In this document: positions 49,013 to 58,983 of the stretch, one piece after another
Layout: the number at the start of each line of letters is the position of its first letter
How positions within the stretch are numbered: position 1 is the first letter of the stretch
Origin: Streptomyces albireticuli
GTDB lineage: Bacteria > Actinomycetota > Actinomycetes > Streptomycetales > Streptomycetaceae
Reading direction: 5' to 3'
DNA: 64,000 bases
NCBI RefSeq assembly: GCF_002192455.1
Contig: NZ_CP021744.1
Coordinates: 1,612,001 to 1,676,000, forward strand
The notes under the pieces: generated by a model
Databases searched by the model: none
Told to the model about the DNA's origin: nothing
The model's input: only the letters and a program-made list of their open reading frames with translations
Position numbers and translations under genes: made by a program

Positions 49013-49810
49013 GTGGCTCTCCTGCTCGTCGCGCACGGCAGCCGGGACGCCCGTCACGCGGCGACGGTGGAGGCGCTCCGCGCGGTGGTGACGGTGCTGC
49101 GGCCGGGGCTCCGTACCGAGGTGGCCTATCTGGACCTCTGCGCGCCGGGCGTGCCGCGGGCCCTGGAGCGGCTGGCCGCGGACGGGGTGACGGAGGTGGT
49201 GGCGCTGCCGCTGCTGCTGGGCCGGGCGTTCCACGCCAAGGTGGACCTCCCGGCCGTGCTGCGCGGGGCGGCGGCCCGGCTGCCCGGGCTGCGGATCCGG
49301 CAGGCGGCGGTGCTGGGGCCGTCGCCCCTGCTGACGGCCGCGCTCGAACGGCGGCTGCGCGAGGCCGGGGTGGGCGCCGCCGACCGGGGCTCGACCGGGG
49401 TCGTCCTGGCCGCGGCGGGCTCCTCCGACCCGGCGGCGGCCGAGGAGTTCGCCGCGCTCGCCCGGGAGTGGCGGCACACGGGCGGCTGGCGCGCCGTCCG
49501 CCCCGCGTTCGCCTCGGCCCGGCTGCCCCGTACGGAGGACGCCGTGCGGGCGCTGCGGGCGGAGGGGGTGCGGCGGGTGGTGGTGGCGCCGTACGTCCTG
49601 GCGCCGGGGCGGCTCCCGGACCGCATCGCGCACGGGGCGGCGGAGGCGGATGTGCTGGCGGGGGTACTGGGGGCGGCGCCGGAGGTGGGTCGGCTCGTGG
49701 TGCGCCGGTACGACGAGGTGGGGGCGGAGGGCCCGCTCACCGCCCCGCTCCTTCCCGAGCTGTCCTCGCCCGCCGGACGGGCCGGGTCCGCGGGCCCTTC
49801 CGGCGTCTGA
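49013..49810 (+). CDS. Sirohydrochlorin chelatase (CbiX/SirB-type)
   Basis: Protein of 265 residues with two chelatase halves. The N-terminal half begins ALLLVAHGSRDARHAATVEAL, holding the metal-binding His of LVAHGSRD, then VVALPLLLGRAFHAKVDLP with a second His. The C-terminal half (VVLAAAGSSDPAAAEEFAAL, VVVAPYVLAPGRLPDRI) is a degenerate repeat. It inserts Fe2+ (or Co2+) into sirohydrochlorin. In this operon it would supply siroheme for the sulfite reductase. GTG start, 11 bases after ssuC. Confidence 0.87.
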   Translation: MALLLVAHGSRDARHAATVEALRAVVTVLRPGLRTEVAYLDLCAPGVPRALERLAADGVTEVVALPLLLGRAFHAKVDLPAVLRGAAARLPGLRIRQAAVLGPSPLLTAALERRLREAGVGAADRGSTGVVLAAAGSSDPAAAEEFAALAREWRHTGGWRAVRPAFASARLPRTEDAVRALRAEGVRRVVVAPYVLAPGRLPDRIAHGAAEADVLAGVLGAAPEVGRLVVRRYDEVGAEGPLTAPLLPELSSPAGRAGSAGPSGV

Positions 49811-49834
49811 GCGCGCGGCGGCGGAGCCTCAGAC
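49805..49834. terminator. Short convergent hairpin over both stops
   Basis: GTCTGAG (49805-49811) and CTCAGAC (49828-49834) pair over 7 bp and include the stop codons of both the chelatase gene and the LysE-type gene. Confidence 0.5.
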
Positions 49835-50485
49835 CGACTCCGCCGCCGCCCCGAGGCCCAGCGCGACCAGTACCCCGCCGGTGGCCCGCTCCAGGTTCCG
49901 GTTCACCCTCGGGCGGCGCAGCCAGGAGACCATCCGGGCCGCGCACACCGCGACCAGCACCATCCACGCCGCCGCCACGACCGCGTCGACGACCCCGAAC
50001 AGCAGCGTCGTACCGAACGGCGAGCCGCCCTCCGGCAGGAACTGCGGGACGACCGCGACGAAGAAGACACCCACCTTGGGGTTGAGCAGGCAGCTCAGCA
50101 GGCCCTGCCGGAACGCCTCGGCCACGCCGGGCGCCCGGCCGGCCCGCGCGAACGCCGGCTCCTCCGCCGCTGCCACGCCGGCGGTCGCGCCGCCGCGCCG
50201 CGGCCGGTGGGCCCACAGGGCCTGGGCGCCGAGGAGGACCAGGTACGCGGCGCCCACGAGCCGTACGACGGTGAAGGCCGTGTCCCAGCGCTGGAGCGCC
50301 GCCGCCAGGCCGAAGGCCGCCGCGACGCCCCAGGCGAGGGAGCCGACCGCCGCGCCGAGGGCCGTGGCCGTGCCCGTACGGCGCCCGCCGCGCAGGCAGT
50401 TGCGCAGGACGAGCAGGGTGTCGGGGCCGGGCGCCATGGCCACCAGGAGGGAGAAGAGGGCGAAGCCGAGTATCGCGGCCGTCAC
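49829..50485 (-). CDS. LysE-family amino-acid exporter
   Basis: Membrane protein of 218 residues with six helices. The LysE/RhtB signature is VAMAPGPDTLLVLRNCLRGG near the N-terminus, then GAAYLVLLGAQAL and LLSCLLNPKVGVFFVAVVPQF in part. It exports amino acids or related metabolites; because it lies next to the cysteine genes, a role in thiol or cysteine export is possible but unsupported. It converges on the chelatase gene. GTG start with AGGAG seven bases upstream. Confidence 0.88.
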   Translation of the reverse strand: MTAAILGFALFSLLVAMAPGPDTLLVLRNCLRGGRRTGTATALGAAVGSLAWGVAAAFGLAAALQRWDTAFTVVRLVGAAYLVLLGAQALWAHRPRRGGATAGVAAAEEPAFARAGRAPGVAEAFRQGLLSCLLNPKVGVFFVAVVPQFLPEGGSPFGTTLLFGVVDAVVAAAWMVLVAVCAARMVSWLRRPRVNRNLERATGGVLVALGLGAAAESV

Positions 50486-50556
50486 GGTGAACTCCTGTCA
50501 TACGGAATACGAAAGGGGCTGACCAGGGCGACTGTAGCCGGAGCGGAACGCGGCGA

Positions 50557-50600
50557 GGCCGGCCGTCGCGCCCCGTGGGGGTGGGGCGCGACGACCGGCC
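50557..50600 (-). terminator. Strong terminator after the subtilisin-like gene
   Basis: Stem of 18 bp with one mismatch: arms GGCCGGCCGTCGCGCCCC and GGGGCGCGACGACCGGCC, loop of eight bases. It lies between the subtilisin-like gene stop (50662) and the LysE-type start. Confidence 0.75.
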
Positions 50601-50661
50601 GTACGGCCCTTCCGGCCGTGTCAGTCGGGATGCGAGGGGTGCTCCGGAGCCGGTGGCTCCG

Positions 50662-51894
<1,233 letters not shown>

Positions 51895-51950
51895 GACGAG
51901 GTTCCTCCTCGTGCGGATGTGGGGGGGGAATTGCGCGTTTCGCAACGCAT

Positions 51951-52074
51951 CCGGAGCAACGGAAGCTCTTGCTCCGGGTGTTCGAAACCCTGTCAGGGTT
52001 GACGCGCTCAATTCAACATCCGCACGCAGGTGTGACATACGCAACGTCATTGCGTATCTTCAAACCCCTTTGAA
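51951..52074 (-). promoter_or_regulatory. Cluster of four inverted repeats upstream of the S8 protease
   Basis: CCGGAGCAA-N9-TTGCTCCGG (51951-51977), AACCCTG-T-CAGGGTT (51986-52000), ATACGCAA-N5-TTGCGTAT (52037-52057) and TTCAAA-CCCC-TTTGAA (52059-52074) are all perfect. The two nearer the gene may be RNA hairpins in the leader; the outer two look like operators. Tight control of the protease is likely. Confidence 0.55.
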
Positions 52075-52179
52075 CGACGGCAAATTGGACAGCCCTCTTG
52101 ACGGAGGCTGTCACGTTTTACTTGAAAGACACATGACTAACTTCCTTTGCGCGTGGGCTGTTTCATTGCTGATGCAATA

Positions 52180-53394
52180 TCAGCTACACACGGACACCGC
52201 GCGCTCCAGCTCCGCCTCGACGAGGTCCGCCGCGCGCGGCGTGCCGCCCTCGGCCGCCAGCTCCGCCTTGAGCCGGGCCGACCGGCGGGCCACCTCGGGG
52301 TCGTCCACCAGCGAGAGCACGGCCTCCCGCAGGGTCCGGGCGTCGGCCCGCTCCGCCGGGACGTGCCGGCCGACCCCCAGCTCCTCCAGGAGCGCGGCGT
52401 TGCCGAACTGGTCGACCGCCTGCGGCACGGCGACCATCGGCACGCCGCAGGCGAGGCCCTCCTGCGAACCGCCCATGCCCGCGTGGGTGATGAAGGCGTC
52501 CGCCTGCTCCAGGACGGACACCTGCGGCACCCACCGGTGGATCTCGACGTTGGCGGGCACCGTTCCGAGTTCGGCCGGGTCGACGTGCTTGCCGATCTGG
52601 AGGACGACGTGCCAGCCGGGCAGGTCACCGAAGGCGGCGAGGCACTCGCGGTAGAACGCGGGCTGCTTGGTGTACGTGGAGCCCAGCGAGACCAGCAGGA
52701 CCCGCTCCGCGCCGGCGGGCCGCTCCCAGGCGCCCTGGTGCGAACGGTCGCCGCGGCAGGGCCCGGTGAAGGTGGTGCGGACCTCGTCGACGCGGTCCGC
52801 GTGCGGCTGCATGGCGCGCGGGATGAGGGCCAGACAGCGGTCGGGGAGGCCTATGAAGAGGTCGGGGTGGATGTCCATGCCGTGCTCGGCGAGCCAGCCG
52901 GTGAAGCGCTCGTAGTAGGCGATACCGCGCGGGCTCCGCTTGATCGGGTCGAGCAGGGCGTTCCCGACCTCCTCCTCGTACCCGTTCCAGGCGACCAGGT
53001 TCGGGCAGAGCTGGACGATCGGCACGTCCCAGAGGTGGGCCAGCACCCGCGCCGGGTAAGCCGTGATGTCGTAGAGCACCATGTCCGGCTCGTCGCCCTC
53101 GTACGCCGCGGCGAGCTGCGGCAGCACCTGGATCGCGTCGTCGAGGAACAGCTCGAAGTGGTCGATGAGCTCGCTGCCCCAGGCGTCCGGGTCCGCTTCG
53201 GTCGGCAGGGTCGAGGTGTAGATCACCGGCTCGGCGCCGGTGCCGGCGACGAGCCCCGCGAAGGACTCGGGGATGGCGTAGGTGACGCGGTGGCCCCGGG
53301 CGACGAGCTCCCGGATCACCTCCAGGCTGGGGTTCACGTGCCCGGGGGCGGCGATGCTGAACATGGCGATATGGGCAGGCTGCGGGTGGTTCAT
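52180..53394 (-). CDS. Macrolide-type UDP-glycosyltransferase (GT1, MGT family)
   Basis: Glycosyltransferase of 404 residues. The N-terminal acceptor domain begins [20 protein letters not shown]. The C-terminal donor-binding motif is [20 protein letters not shown], then [19 protein letters not shown]. It closely follows the pattern of oleandomycin/macrolide glycosyltransferases that inactivate macrolides by attaching glucose. It could also modify other hydrophobic acceptors. The promoter upstream (53404-53431) puts the transcription start at or next to the ATG, so the message is probably leaderless. It is divergent from an APH-like kinase gene. Confidence 0.87.
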   Translation of the reverse strand: MNHPQPAHIAMFSIAAPGHVNPSLEVIRELVARGHRVTYAIPESFAGLVAGTGAEPVIYTSTLPTEADPDAWGSELIDHFELFLDDAIQVLPQLAAAYEGDEPDMVLYDITAYPARVLAHLWDVPIVQLCPNLVAWNGYEEEVGNALLDPIKRSPRGIAYYERFTGWLAEHGMDIHPDLFIGLPDRCLALIPRAMQPHADRVDEVRTTFTGPCRGDRSHQGAWERPAGAERVLLVSLGSTYTKQPAFYRECLAAFGDLPGWHVVLQIGKHVDPAELGTVPANVEIHRWVPQVSVLEQADAFITHAGMGGSQEGLACGVPMVAVPQAVDQFGNAALLEELGVGRHVPAERADARTLREAVLSLVDDPEVARRSARLKAELAAEGGTPRAADLVEAELERAVSVCS

Positions 53395-53403
53395 GCCCCC
53401 GAC

Positions 53404-53431
53404 ATTATGCGAGACGATACGTATCGTGCAA
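53404..53431 (-). promoter_or_regulatory. Glycosyltransferase promoter with embedded palindrome
   Basis: On the minus strand TTGCAC (53431-53426), a 16-base spacer and CATAAT (53409-53404) form a good vegetative promoter. The perfect palindrome ACGATACGTATCGT (53414-53427) fills the spacer. The site resembles TetR-family operators. The -10 element ends nine bases before the ATG. Confidence 0.65.
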
Positions 53432-53514
53432 TCTATTTCGCGGGCCCGGCGACCGGCCCCGCGCGGTGGGAGGGGAGACTGGGGGCGACCGGTTCGAGGC
53501 AAGTGAGGTATGAC

Positions 53515-54408
53515 GTGGTGGACGCAGCGGACGCGAAGGACACGGCCTTCACCGAGCGCCGGGCGCGCGAACTCCTCGCCGCGGCGGCCCCCGAGGTCCC
53601 CGCGGCGGACGCGACGCTCCTCGCCCTCGGCGAGAACGCCGTCTTCGCCGCCGGCGGCCTGGTGGCGAAGGTGGGCCGGGACGCCTCCCTGCGGGAGCGC
53701 GCCGCCCATGAACTGCGCGTCGCGGGCTGGCTGGCGGAGCTGGACGTCCCGGCCGTACGGGCGGCCGAGCCCGTGGTCCGGGAGACCGGCGGGCACCCGG
53801 TGACGCTCTGGCACCGGCTCCCCGGATCCGTCCGCCCGGCCGGCACCCGGGACCTCGCCGCGGTGCTGCGGCTGGTCCACGGACTGCCCCGGCCGGACTT
53901 CGCGCTGCCCCGGCGCGAGCTGCTCGGCGGCGTCGAGCGGTGGCTGCGGCTGGCGGGCGACGCCGTCGACCCCGCCGACGCCGCGTATCTGCGCGAGCGG
54001 CGCGACGGCTTCGCGGCGGCGGCCGCCGCGCTGACCCCGCACCTGACCCCGGGTCCGATCCATGGCGACGCCTCGCCGCGCAACGTCCACGTCGGCCCGG
54101 ACGGCCCGGTCCTGGTCGACCTGGAGACCTTCTCCGGCGACCTGCGCGAGCACGACCTGGTGGTGCTCGCCCTCAGCCGCGACCGGTACGGCCTGGACCC
54201 GCGGGCGTACGACGACTTCGTCGCGGCCTACGGGTGGGACGTCCGGGAGTGGGACGGCTGCGCGGTCCTGCGCGGGGCCCGGGAGACGGCGAGCTGCGCG
54301 TGGGTCGCCCAGCACGCCCCGGGCAACCCCGCGGCCCTCGCCGAGTTCGGCCGCCGGGTCGCGTCCCTGCGCGAGGGCGACCCGGCGGTCCGCTGGCACG
54401 CGTTCTGA
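53515..54408 (+). CDS. APH-like phosphotransferase
   Basis: Kinase-like protein of 297 residues of the aminoglycoside phosphotransferase/choline kinase fold. The N-terminal lobe has [20 protein letters not shown] with the nucleotide-binding Lys. The catalytic loop is [14 protein letters not shown] and the metal site [11 protein letters not shown]. The substrate is not determinable; candidates are antibiotics or small alcohols. It diverges from the macrolide-type glycosyltransferase, 120 bases away, which hints at a shared resistance role. GTG at 53515 has GAGG six bases upstream; GTG 53518 is equally possible. Confidence 0.82.
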   Translation: MVDAADAKDTAFTERRARELLAAAAPEVPAADATLLALGENAVFAAGGLVAKVGRDASLRERAAHELRVAGWLAELDVPAVRAAEPVVRETGGHPVTLWHRLPGSVRPAGTRDLAAVLRLVHGLPRPDFALPRRELLGGVERWLRLAGDAVDPADAAYLRERRDGFAAAAAALTPHLTPGPIHGDASPRNVHVGPDGPVLVDLETFSGDLREHDLVVLALSRDRYGLDPRAYDDFVAAYGWDVREWDGCAVLRGARETASCAWVAQHAPGNPAALAEFGRRVASLREGDPAVRWHAF

Positions 54409-54435
54409 GCGGAGGGCGTCCCCCACGCCGGTGGA

Positions 54436-54456
54436 CCGGGCCCTCACCGGGCCCGG
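54436..54456. terminator. Convergent hairpin
   Basis: CCGGGCC-N7-GGCCCGG between the kinase and lectin genes. Confidence 0.5.
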
Positions 54457-54477
54457 CCGGGAGCCCCGCTCCCGCGG

Positions 54478-54945
54478 TCAGTGAGCGGTGCGCGTCGACC
54501 AGATGGCCTGGCTGCCGTCGTAGATGACGACGTTGCCGTCGTCCTGGACGGCCAGCCGCGATCCCGGGTGCCCGGCGGTCCTGGAGTCCCAGACCGCGCG
54601 GCCGTTGCGGGTGTAGACGACGAAGTTGCCGTCCGTCTGGAACTGGGCCGACCAGCCCTGGCCGACCGTCCTGGACGCCCAGCGGGCCCTGTTGAACTCG
54701 TCGTAGACGACGAGGTTGCCGTCGGACTGCATGACGAGCCTGGCCGTGTTGGAGCTGACCGACTCGTTGTGGTGGAGGGCGAACGGCGCGTAGAGCGTCT
54801 GGCTCTCGGTGGTCCCGGGCCGCACCGCCGCCGTGCCCGGTGCGGCGGAGGGAGCGTGGTCCGAGGGCGCGGCGCTCGCCTGTCCCGCGAGCGTCATGAC
54901 GGCGAGCGTGGCGGTCGCGAGAAGCGTGGTGGTTCTCTTGCGCAC
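54478..54945 (-). CDS. Secreted B-lectin (curculin-like) protein
   Basis: Exported protein of 155 residues. The signal peptide [18 protein letters not shown] ends near residue 25. Residues about 60-155 form a bulb-type mannose-binding lectin domain with three repeats: [41 protein letters not shown] and [19 protein letters not shown], given in part. Each holds the QxDxNxVxY sugar-binding motif ([27 protein letters not shown]). It probably binds mannose-rich glycans outside the cell; similar Streptomyces domains occur in bacteriocin-like lectins. GTG at 54945 has AAGGAG eight bases upstream. Confidence 0.88.
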   Translation of the reverse strand: MRKRTTTLLATATLAVMTLAGQASAAPSDHAPSAAPGTAAVRPGTTESQTLYAPFALHHNESVSSNTARLVMQSDGNLVVYDEFNRARWASRTVGQGWSAQFQTDGNFVVYTRNGRAVWDSRTAGHPGSRLAVQDDGNVVIYDGSQAIWSTRTAH

Positions 54946-55116
54946 GGGAGAACTCCTTGGGTCAGGTAGTTCACTCACCGGCGCCCGGGTCGGGCACCGC
55001 ACCCGGACTCTGGCATCCGGGGGCGGGACCGAAGGAGCCACTTCCGTCTCGGTGACGCGTTCGCATCACTGTTTGACCTGATATTGCGGGCGCCGGCTTC
55101 CGGGTTCCGGCCGGGA

Positions 55117-56076
55117 TCAGGCGGGACCCTCCGGCTCGGGGGCGCTCGTGAAGGAGGAGCGCGGGCCGTCGAGGGTGGCGTCCATCCGGGCGGCCTGGCC
55201 CTGGGTGAACATGAACATCGCCGCGTCCTCGGTGTAGTCCATGAAATTCATGAACATGTCGCCGTCGGGGGCGTTGCCGCAGCTGACGACCGGGAAGACG
55301 GGGGTTCCGAAGTTGGGGCCGCCCTGGTTGGGGGTGTCGGCCACATGGTCGGTGCCGCTGCATCCGGTGCCGTCGTCGCCCCAGATGTGGAAGAGGTTCA
55401 GCCAGTGGCCGACCTCGTGGGTGGCGGTGCGCCCGAGGTCATAGGGGGCGGTGGCGGTGCCCGTCGTGCCGAACGCCGAGTGCAGCATGACCACCCCGTC
55501 CGTGGCGGGCGGGCCGCCGGGGAACTGGGCGTAGCCCAGGAGGCCACGGCGCAGCACACACGTCCACATGTTCAGGTAGCGGTCGGCGGGCCAGGCGTCG
55601 TGGCCGCCCCGGGCCGTGAACTTCACGGCGTCGTCGGTGCCGAAGCCCGCCGTCGCGGTACGGGTCCGGGTGATGCCGGTGGTGGGACGCCCGGCGGGGT
55701 CTCGGGTGGCGAGGGCGAACTCGATCCTGCTGTCGGCGGTGAGCGGCTGCCACACGGCCGGGGTCCCGGCGACGTCCGGGTTGCGCTTGCGGTAGTCGCG
55801 GTTGAGGACGTCGATCTGGCTGCGGATCTGCGCGTCGCCGATGTTCTCCGCGTCGGTGCGGTGGACGACGTGGACGACGACGGGGATCCGGGTCACCCCG
55901 GCGCGGGCGGTGGCCTCGTCGCCCCGCTCGTAGGCGAAGGCGCGGTTCTCCACCTCCACGCGGGCGGTGGCGTATTCGGGCCGTTCGTCGAGCAGCCGGC
56001 GGTGGACCTCCATGGTCCCGCAGAGCAGACTCTCGGGGGACCTGCCCGCACGCCCGGTCTCCTGGTTCTCGGTCAC
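55117..56076 (-). CDS. M43-family zinc metalloprotease
   Basis: Protease of 319 residues. The zinc motif is [17 protein letters not shown] (HExxHxxGxxH-like, here [11 protein letters not shown] with Leu in place of the usual Gly), and the Met-turn is [12 protein letters not shown]. Conserved Cys pairs ([14 protein letters not shown]) suggest extracytoplasmic folding, but no N-terminal signal peptide is visible, so export by another route or an alternative start should be considered. GTG at 56076 has GAGGAGGTCC upstream. It is divergent from a small conserved gene and downstream neighbours are the lectin and kinase. Confidence 0.85.
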   Translation of the reverse strand: MTENQETGRAGRSPESLLCGTMEVHRRLLDERPEYATARVEVENRAFAYERGDEATARAGVTRIPVVVHVVHRTDAENIGDAQIRSQIDVLNRDYRKRNPDVAGTPAVWQPLTADSRIEFALATRDPAGRPTTGITRTRTATAGFGTDDAVKFTARGGHDAWPADRYLNMWTCVLRRGLLGYAQFPGGPPATDGVVMLHSAFGTTGTATAPYDLGRTATHEVGHWLNLFHIWGDDGTGCSGTDHVADTPNQGGPNFGTPVFPVVSCGNAPDGDMFMNFMDYTEDAAMFMFTQGQAARMDATLDGPRSSFTSAPEPEGPA

Positions 56077-56253
56077 ACCGGACCTCCTCGCATGGCCGCA
56101 CGGCGCGGCTGTGGTGGGGGAAGTCGGGCCCGATACCGATTACCGTAACTCCCATTCGTCCGGAGAAGTGATGGGCATCACACAATCCGGGGGCAAGTGC
56201 CAGAGGCTATTCCGCTTTCTGGTGTCCCCGGCGACGGCAGAGGCGGATGAGGC

Positions 56254-56592
56254 ATGACCAAGCCACTCGGGACCGAGCCCCCCACCGGTCTCCTCCAGTA
56301 CTGGGTGCACTCCTTCGAGGAGGACTCACCCGGTGTCACGGTCTACCGCCCGGACGACTTCCCGTTCCCGCCGGCGCGGGGGCGGAAGGGGATGGAGTTC
56401 TTGGCGGGGGGTGTGTTTGTGGACCACCCGATCGGCCGGGGTGACGGGGTGGATTCCGTGCGGGGGTGCTGGCGGATGGGGGGTGGTGGGCGGCGGGTCG
56501 TGGTGTGGTTTCCGGGGGTGGGGCGGGGGGTCGGGCGGGAGCTGGAGATTTTGGCGTGTGACGGGAAGGTGTTGCGGGTGGGGGTGGGGTGA
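56254..56592 (+). CDS. Conserved hypothetical protein
   Basis: Protein of 112 residues. The N-terminal half (LLQYWVHSFEEDSPGVTVYR, then FPFPPARGRKGMEF) resembles a Streptomyces family of short proteins with the same WVHSxEED and PARGR motifs. The second half is encoded by DNA that is strongly G/T-rich with long G runs, unlike its neighbours. The beta-strand-rich pattern hints at a lipocalin-like or Cupin-like fold but this is weak. No function can be given. A pair of dispersed repeats follows before the convergent exonuclease gene. Confidence 0.65.
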   Translation: MTKPLGTEPPTGLLQYWVHSFEEDSPGVTVYRPDDFPFPPARGRKGMEFLAGGVFVDHPIGRGDGVDSVRGCWRMGGGGRRVVVWFPGVGRGVGRELEILACDGKVLRVGVG

Positions 56593-56624
56593 CGGCGGTG
56601 GGGGCGGCGTGGGGTGCGGGGGGT

Positions 56625-56895
56625 ACCGCTGCGCGGGGCCTTTCCCCACCCCGCCCCTTCCCGCTGCATCCGATGTGCGGCTCCGCCGCGTGCGGGGCTC
56701 CGCCCCGGACCCCGGTCCTCGAACTCCCCCAGCTACCGCTGGGAGGTGCCCCCAGACAGGCTGAGTCGTTGCCCGGAACCGGGCAATCCAGCCCGGCCGG
56801 CGTTTGAGGCCACCGCGCGGAGCGCGGAACGGGGGCCCGGGGACCTCCCCGGTTTCGGGAAGGGGCGGGGCTGGGGAAAGGCCCCGCGCAGCGGC
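56625..56895. repeat. Pair of dispersed intergenic repeats, copies E and F
   Basis: Copy E (56628-56785) is the inverse complement of copies B and D, nearly identical to B through the segment with GCGGCTCCGCCGC. Copy F (56775-56895) faces it and ends in GGGAAGGGGCGGGGCTGGGG and GGCCCCGCGCAGCGG. The two meet at TTGCCCGGAACCGGGCAA (56768-56785), a perfect 18-base dyad. They lie between convergent genes. Confidence 0.75.
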
Positions 56896-56902
56896 CACAC
56901 CG

Positions 56903-57616
56903 TCACCGCAGCGGCCACCGAGGATCGATCACCGCCCCCACATCCCCCTTGCGCCGCAACCACCCCTGGAACGACGCCGCCCACTCCCCGTACCACCGCT
57001 CCTGATCCCGGTGCAGCTCCCACAGATCCCGGCCGGCCACCTCCGGGTACCGCTCGGCGACCGCGAGGGCGACCCGGACCGCCGCGAGGGCGTCCGCGCC
57101 CGCCTCGTGGGCGTCTTCCAGCGCCACGCCGTACACCCCGCAGACCGCTTCCAGGGTGCGCTTGCCCTTGCGGTAGCGGTCGACGGCGCGGTCGATCGTG
57201 TACGGATCGACGACCGGGCCCGTCTCCCCGCCCGCCGCGCCGGACTCCGCCAGCCGCTCCCCCAGGGACGGCAGGCCGTGCCGCCGCAGCTCCGCCGCCA
57301 GCAGCGACAGGTCGAAGCAGGCGTTGTACGCGACGACGGGCGCGCCCGTGGCCCAGTGCGCGGTGAGGGTGGCCGCTATCTCCTCGACCACCTCGCGGGC
57401 CGGCCTGCCCAGCGCCGCGCGCTCGGTGGTGACGCCATGGACGGCGGCGGCCTCGGCCGGGACGGGGACGCCCGGGTCGGCCAGCCACTCCCGGCGGCCG
57501 ATGACCTCTCCGGCCTTGGTCTCGACGACGGCGGCCGTGACGACGCGCGCCTCGGTGGGGTCCGTGCCCGTCGTCTCCAGGTCGAATCCGATCAGCAGCT
57601 CCTGATGCCACCCCAT
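56903..57616 (-). CDS. DnaQ-like 3'-5' exonuclease
   Basis: Exonuclease of 237 residues of the DEDDh type: Exo I IGFDLETTGTDPTEAR, Exo II VAYNACFDLSLLAAEL and Exo III DAHEAGADALAAVRV, with the His in the last motif. The C-terminal 40 residues (HRDQERWYGEWAASFQGWLRRKG in part) match stand-alone Streptomyces homologues of polymerase III epsilon. It removes nucleotides from 3' ends of DNA or RNA; the precise substrate is unclear. ATG at 57616 has GGGGGAG five bases upstream. Confidence 0.9.
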   Translation of the reverse strand: MGWHQELLIGFDLETTGTDPTEARVVTAAVVETKAGEVIGRREWLADPGVPVPAEAAAVHGVTTERAALGRPAREVVEEIAATLTAHWATGAPVVAYNACFDLSLLAAELRRHGLPSLGERLAESGAAGGETGPVVDPYTIDRAVDRYRKGKRTLEAVCGVYGVALEDAHEAGADALAAVRVALAVAERYPEVAGRDLWELHRDQERWYGEWAASFQGWLRRKGDVGAVIDPRWPLR

Positions 57617-57732
57617 GGCGCTCCCCCTTCGTGGTGCTTCCCCCGACTGGTCCTCAGCGTCGCATGCCCCACTGACAACGTCCCATGGCCCGTCAGGCGC
57701 ACCGGCCGTCGCGGGAGTCCCGGCCGGCCGCC

Positions 57733-58983
57733 TCAGGAGACCGGCCGCGAGTCCACCCAGACGCTCTCGAACTCCTCGCGGTAGGTCTCGAAGAGCCCGT
57801 GCGTGCCGTCATCGGGGTTCCGGTTGTCCCGCAGGACGTTGCCGCCGCCCCGGAGCACCAGCACGGGGGCCTCCATGCCCCGGGCCTTGCGCAGGTAGGA
57901 CTGGACGACCGCCAGGCCGTCCGAGCCGTCGCCGTTGACCAGGTAGGCGGTGAAGCGCGGCGTCTCGTCGAAGACGCGGATCTCGAAGGCCGCGGTGTCC
58001 CGCAGCCGGTCCCGCACCCGCCGCATGTGCATGATGTTCATCTCGACGGACCGGCTCATCTCGCCCTTCTTGATCCCCAGTTCCCGCTCGCGCCGCCGCA
58101 CGGCGCTGCTGGCGGGGTTGAGGAAGAGCAGCCGGGCCCGGCAGCCGGACTCGGCGAGGCGGACGAGCCGCCGGCCCGAGTAGTTCTGCACGAGGAGGTT
58201 CAGGCCTATGCCCACCGCGTCGAGGCGGCGGGCGCTGCCGAAGAGGTCCTCCACGGGCAGCTGCCGCTGGAGGCGCACCCGGTCGGGGTGGACGCCCACC
58301 ACATCGGCGTAGCGGTCGCCCACGAGGTCCTCGACGGCGTCGATGGGCAGCCGGTCGGCCGAGGGCGCGCCCGCGCCCGTGCCGCCGCCGAGGATGTTGA
58401 GCAGCCGGGCCGAGGCGCGCTCGGCCTGCGCGAGGACCGTCTCGGACAGCGCGCGGTTGCGGGAGACGACGTTGCGGGTGACCTCCAGCTCGTCCAGCGC
58501 CAGCTCCAGCTCGCGCCGGTCGTCCAGGTACGGCTCGAAGCACGGCCAGTGCTGGACGAGCAGCTCGCGCAGCTGCGGCAGGGTGAGGAAGCTGAGGACG
58601 TTGTCGTCGGCCGGGTCGAGCAGATAGCCCTTGCGGCGGCTGACCTCCCGGACGGCGACGGCCCGCTGCACCCATTCCTGGCCGGCCGGCCCGGCCGCGG
58701 CGACCACCCATTCGTCCTCGCCGTGGACCGGTTCGTAGACCGGCCGCAGCACGGCGGCGACGACCGCCCGCAGCCGTTGTTCGACGAGATTCAGCCAGAT
58801 GTAGGCACGCCCGGCCCGCCGCGCGCGGGTGCGTACCTCTCCCCACGCCTCGGCGTCCCAGTCCAGTGCCGCGCCGATCTCCATCGGCCGCGCCACGGAG
58901 ACCGCGCCGGGTGGTGCGTCGGCCGAACCGTCTCCCCCGGGACAACTGTCTCCAGAGGGCAGCTCCAGCCCGCCCGAGCTCAC
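57733..58983 (-). CDS. SAV_2148-type HEPN-domain protein
   Basis: Protein of 416 residues matching the actinobacterial SAV_2148 family. Recognisable parts are MEIGAALDWDAEAWGEVRTR in the N-terminal region, WLNLVEQRLRAVVAAVLRPVY, then a central region FLTLPQLRELLVQHW, and a C-terminal phospholipase-D-like or DUF-type half (LGIGLNLLVQNYSGRRLVRLAES region, IFDETPRFTAYLV-like). HEPN domains often bind or cut RNA, but the RxxxxH motif is not evident to me. Function is unknown. GTG at 58983 has GGAAGG ten bases upstream. Confidence 0.78.
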   Translation of the reverse strand: MSSGGLELPSGDSCPGGDGSADAPPGAVSVARPMEIGAALDWDAEAWGEVRTRARRAGRAYIWLNLVEQRLRAVVAAVLRPVYEPVHGEDEWVVAAAGPAGQEWVQRAVAVREVSRRKGYLLDPADDNVLSFLTLPQLRELLVQHWPCFEPYLDDRRELELALDELEVTRNVVSRNRALSETVLAQAERASARLLNILGGGTGAGAPSADRLPIDAVEDLVGDRYADVVGVHPDRVRLQRQLPVEDLFGSARRLDAVGIGLNLLVQNYSGRRLVRLAESGCRARLLFLNPASSAVRRRERELGIKKGEMSRSVEMNIMHMRRVRDRLRDTAAFEIRVFDETPRFTAYLVNGDGSDGLAVVQSYLRKARGMEAPVLVLRGGGNVLRDNRNPDDGTHGLFETYREEFESVWVDSRPVS

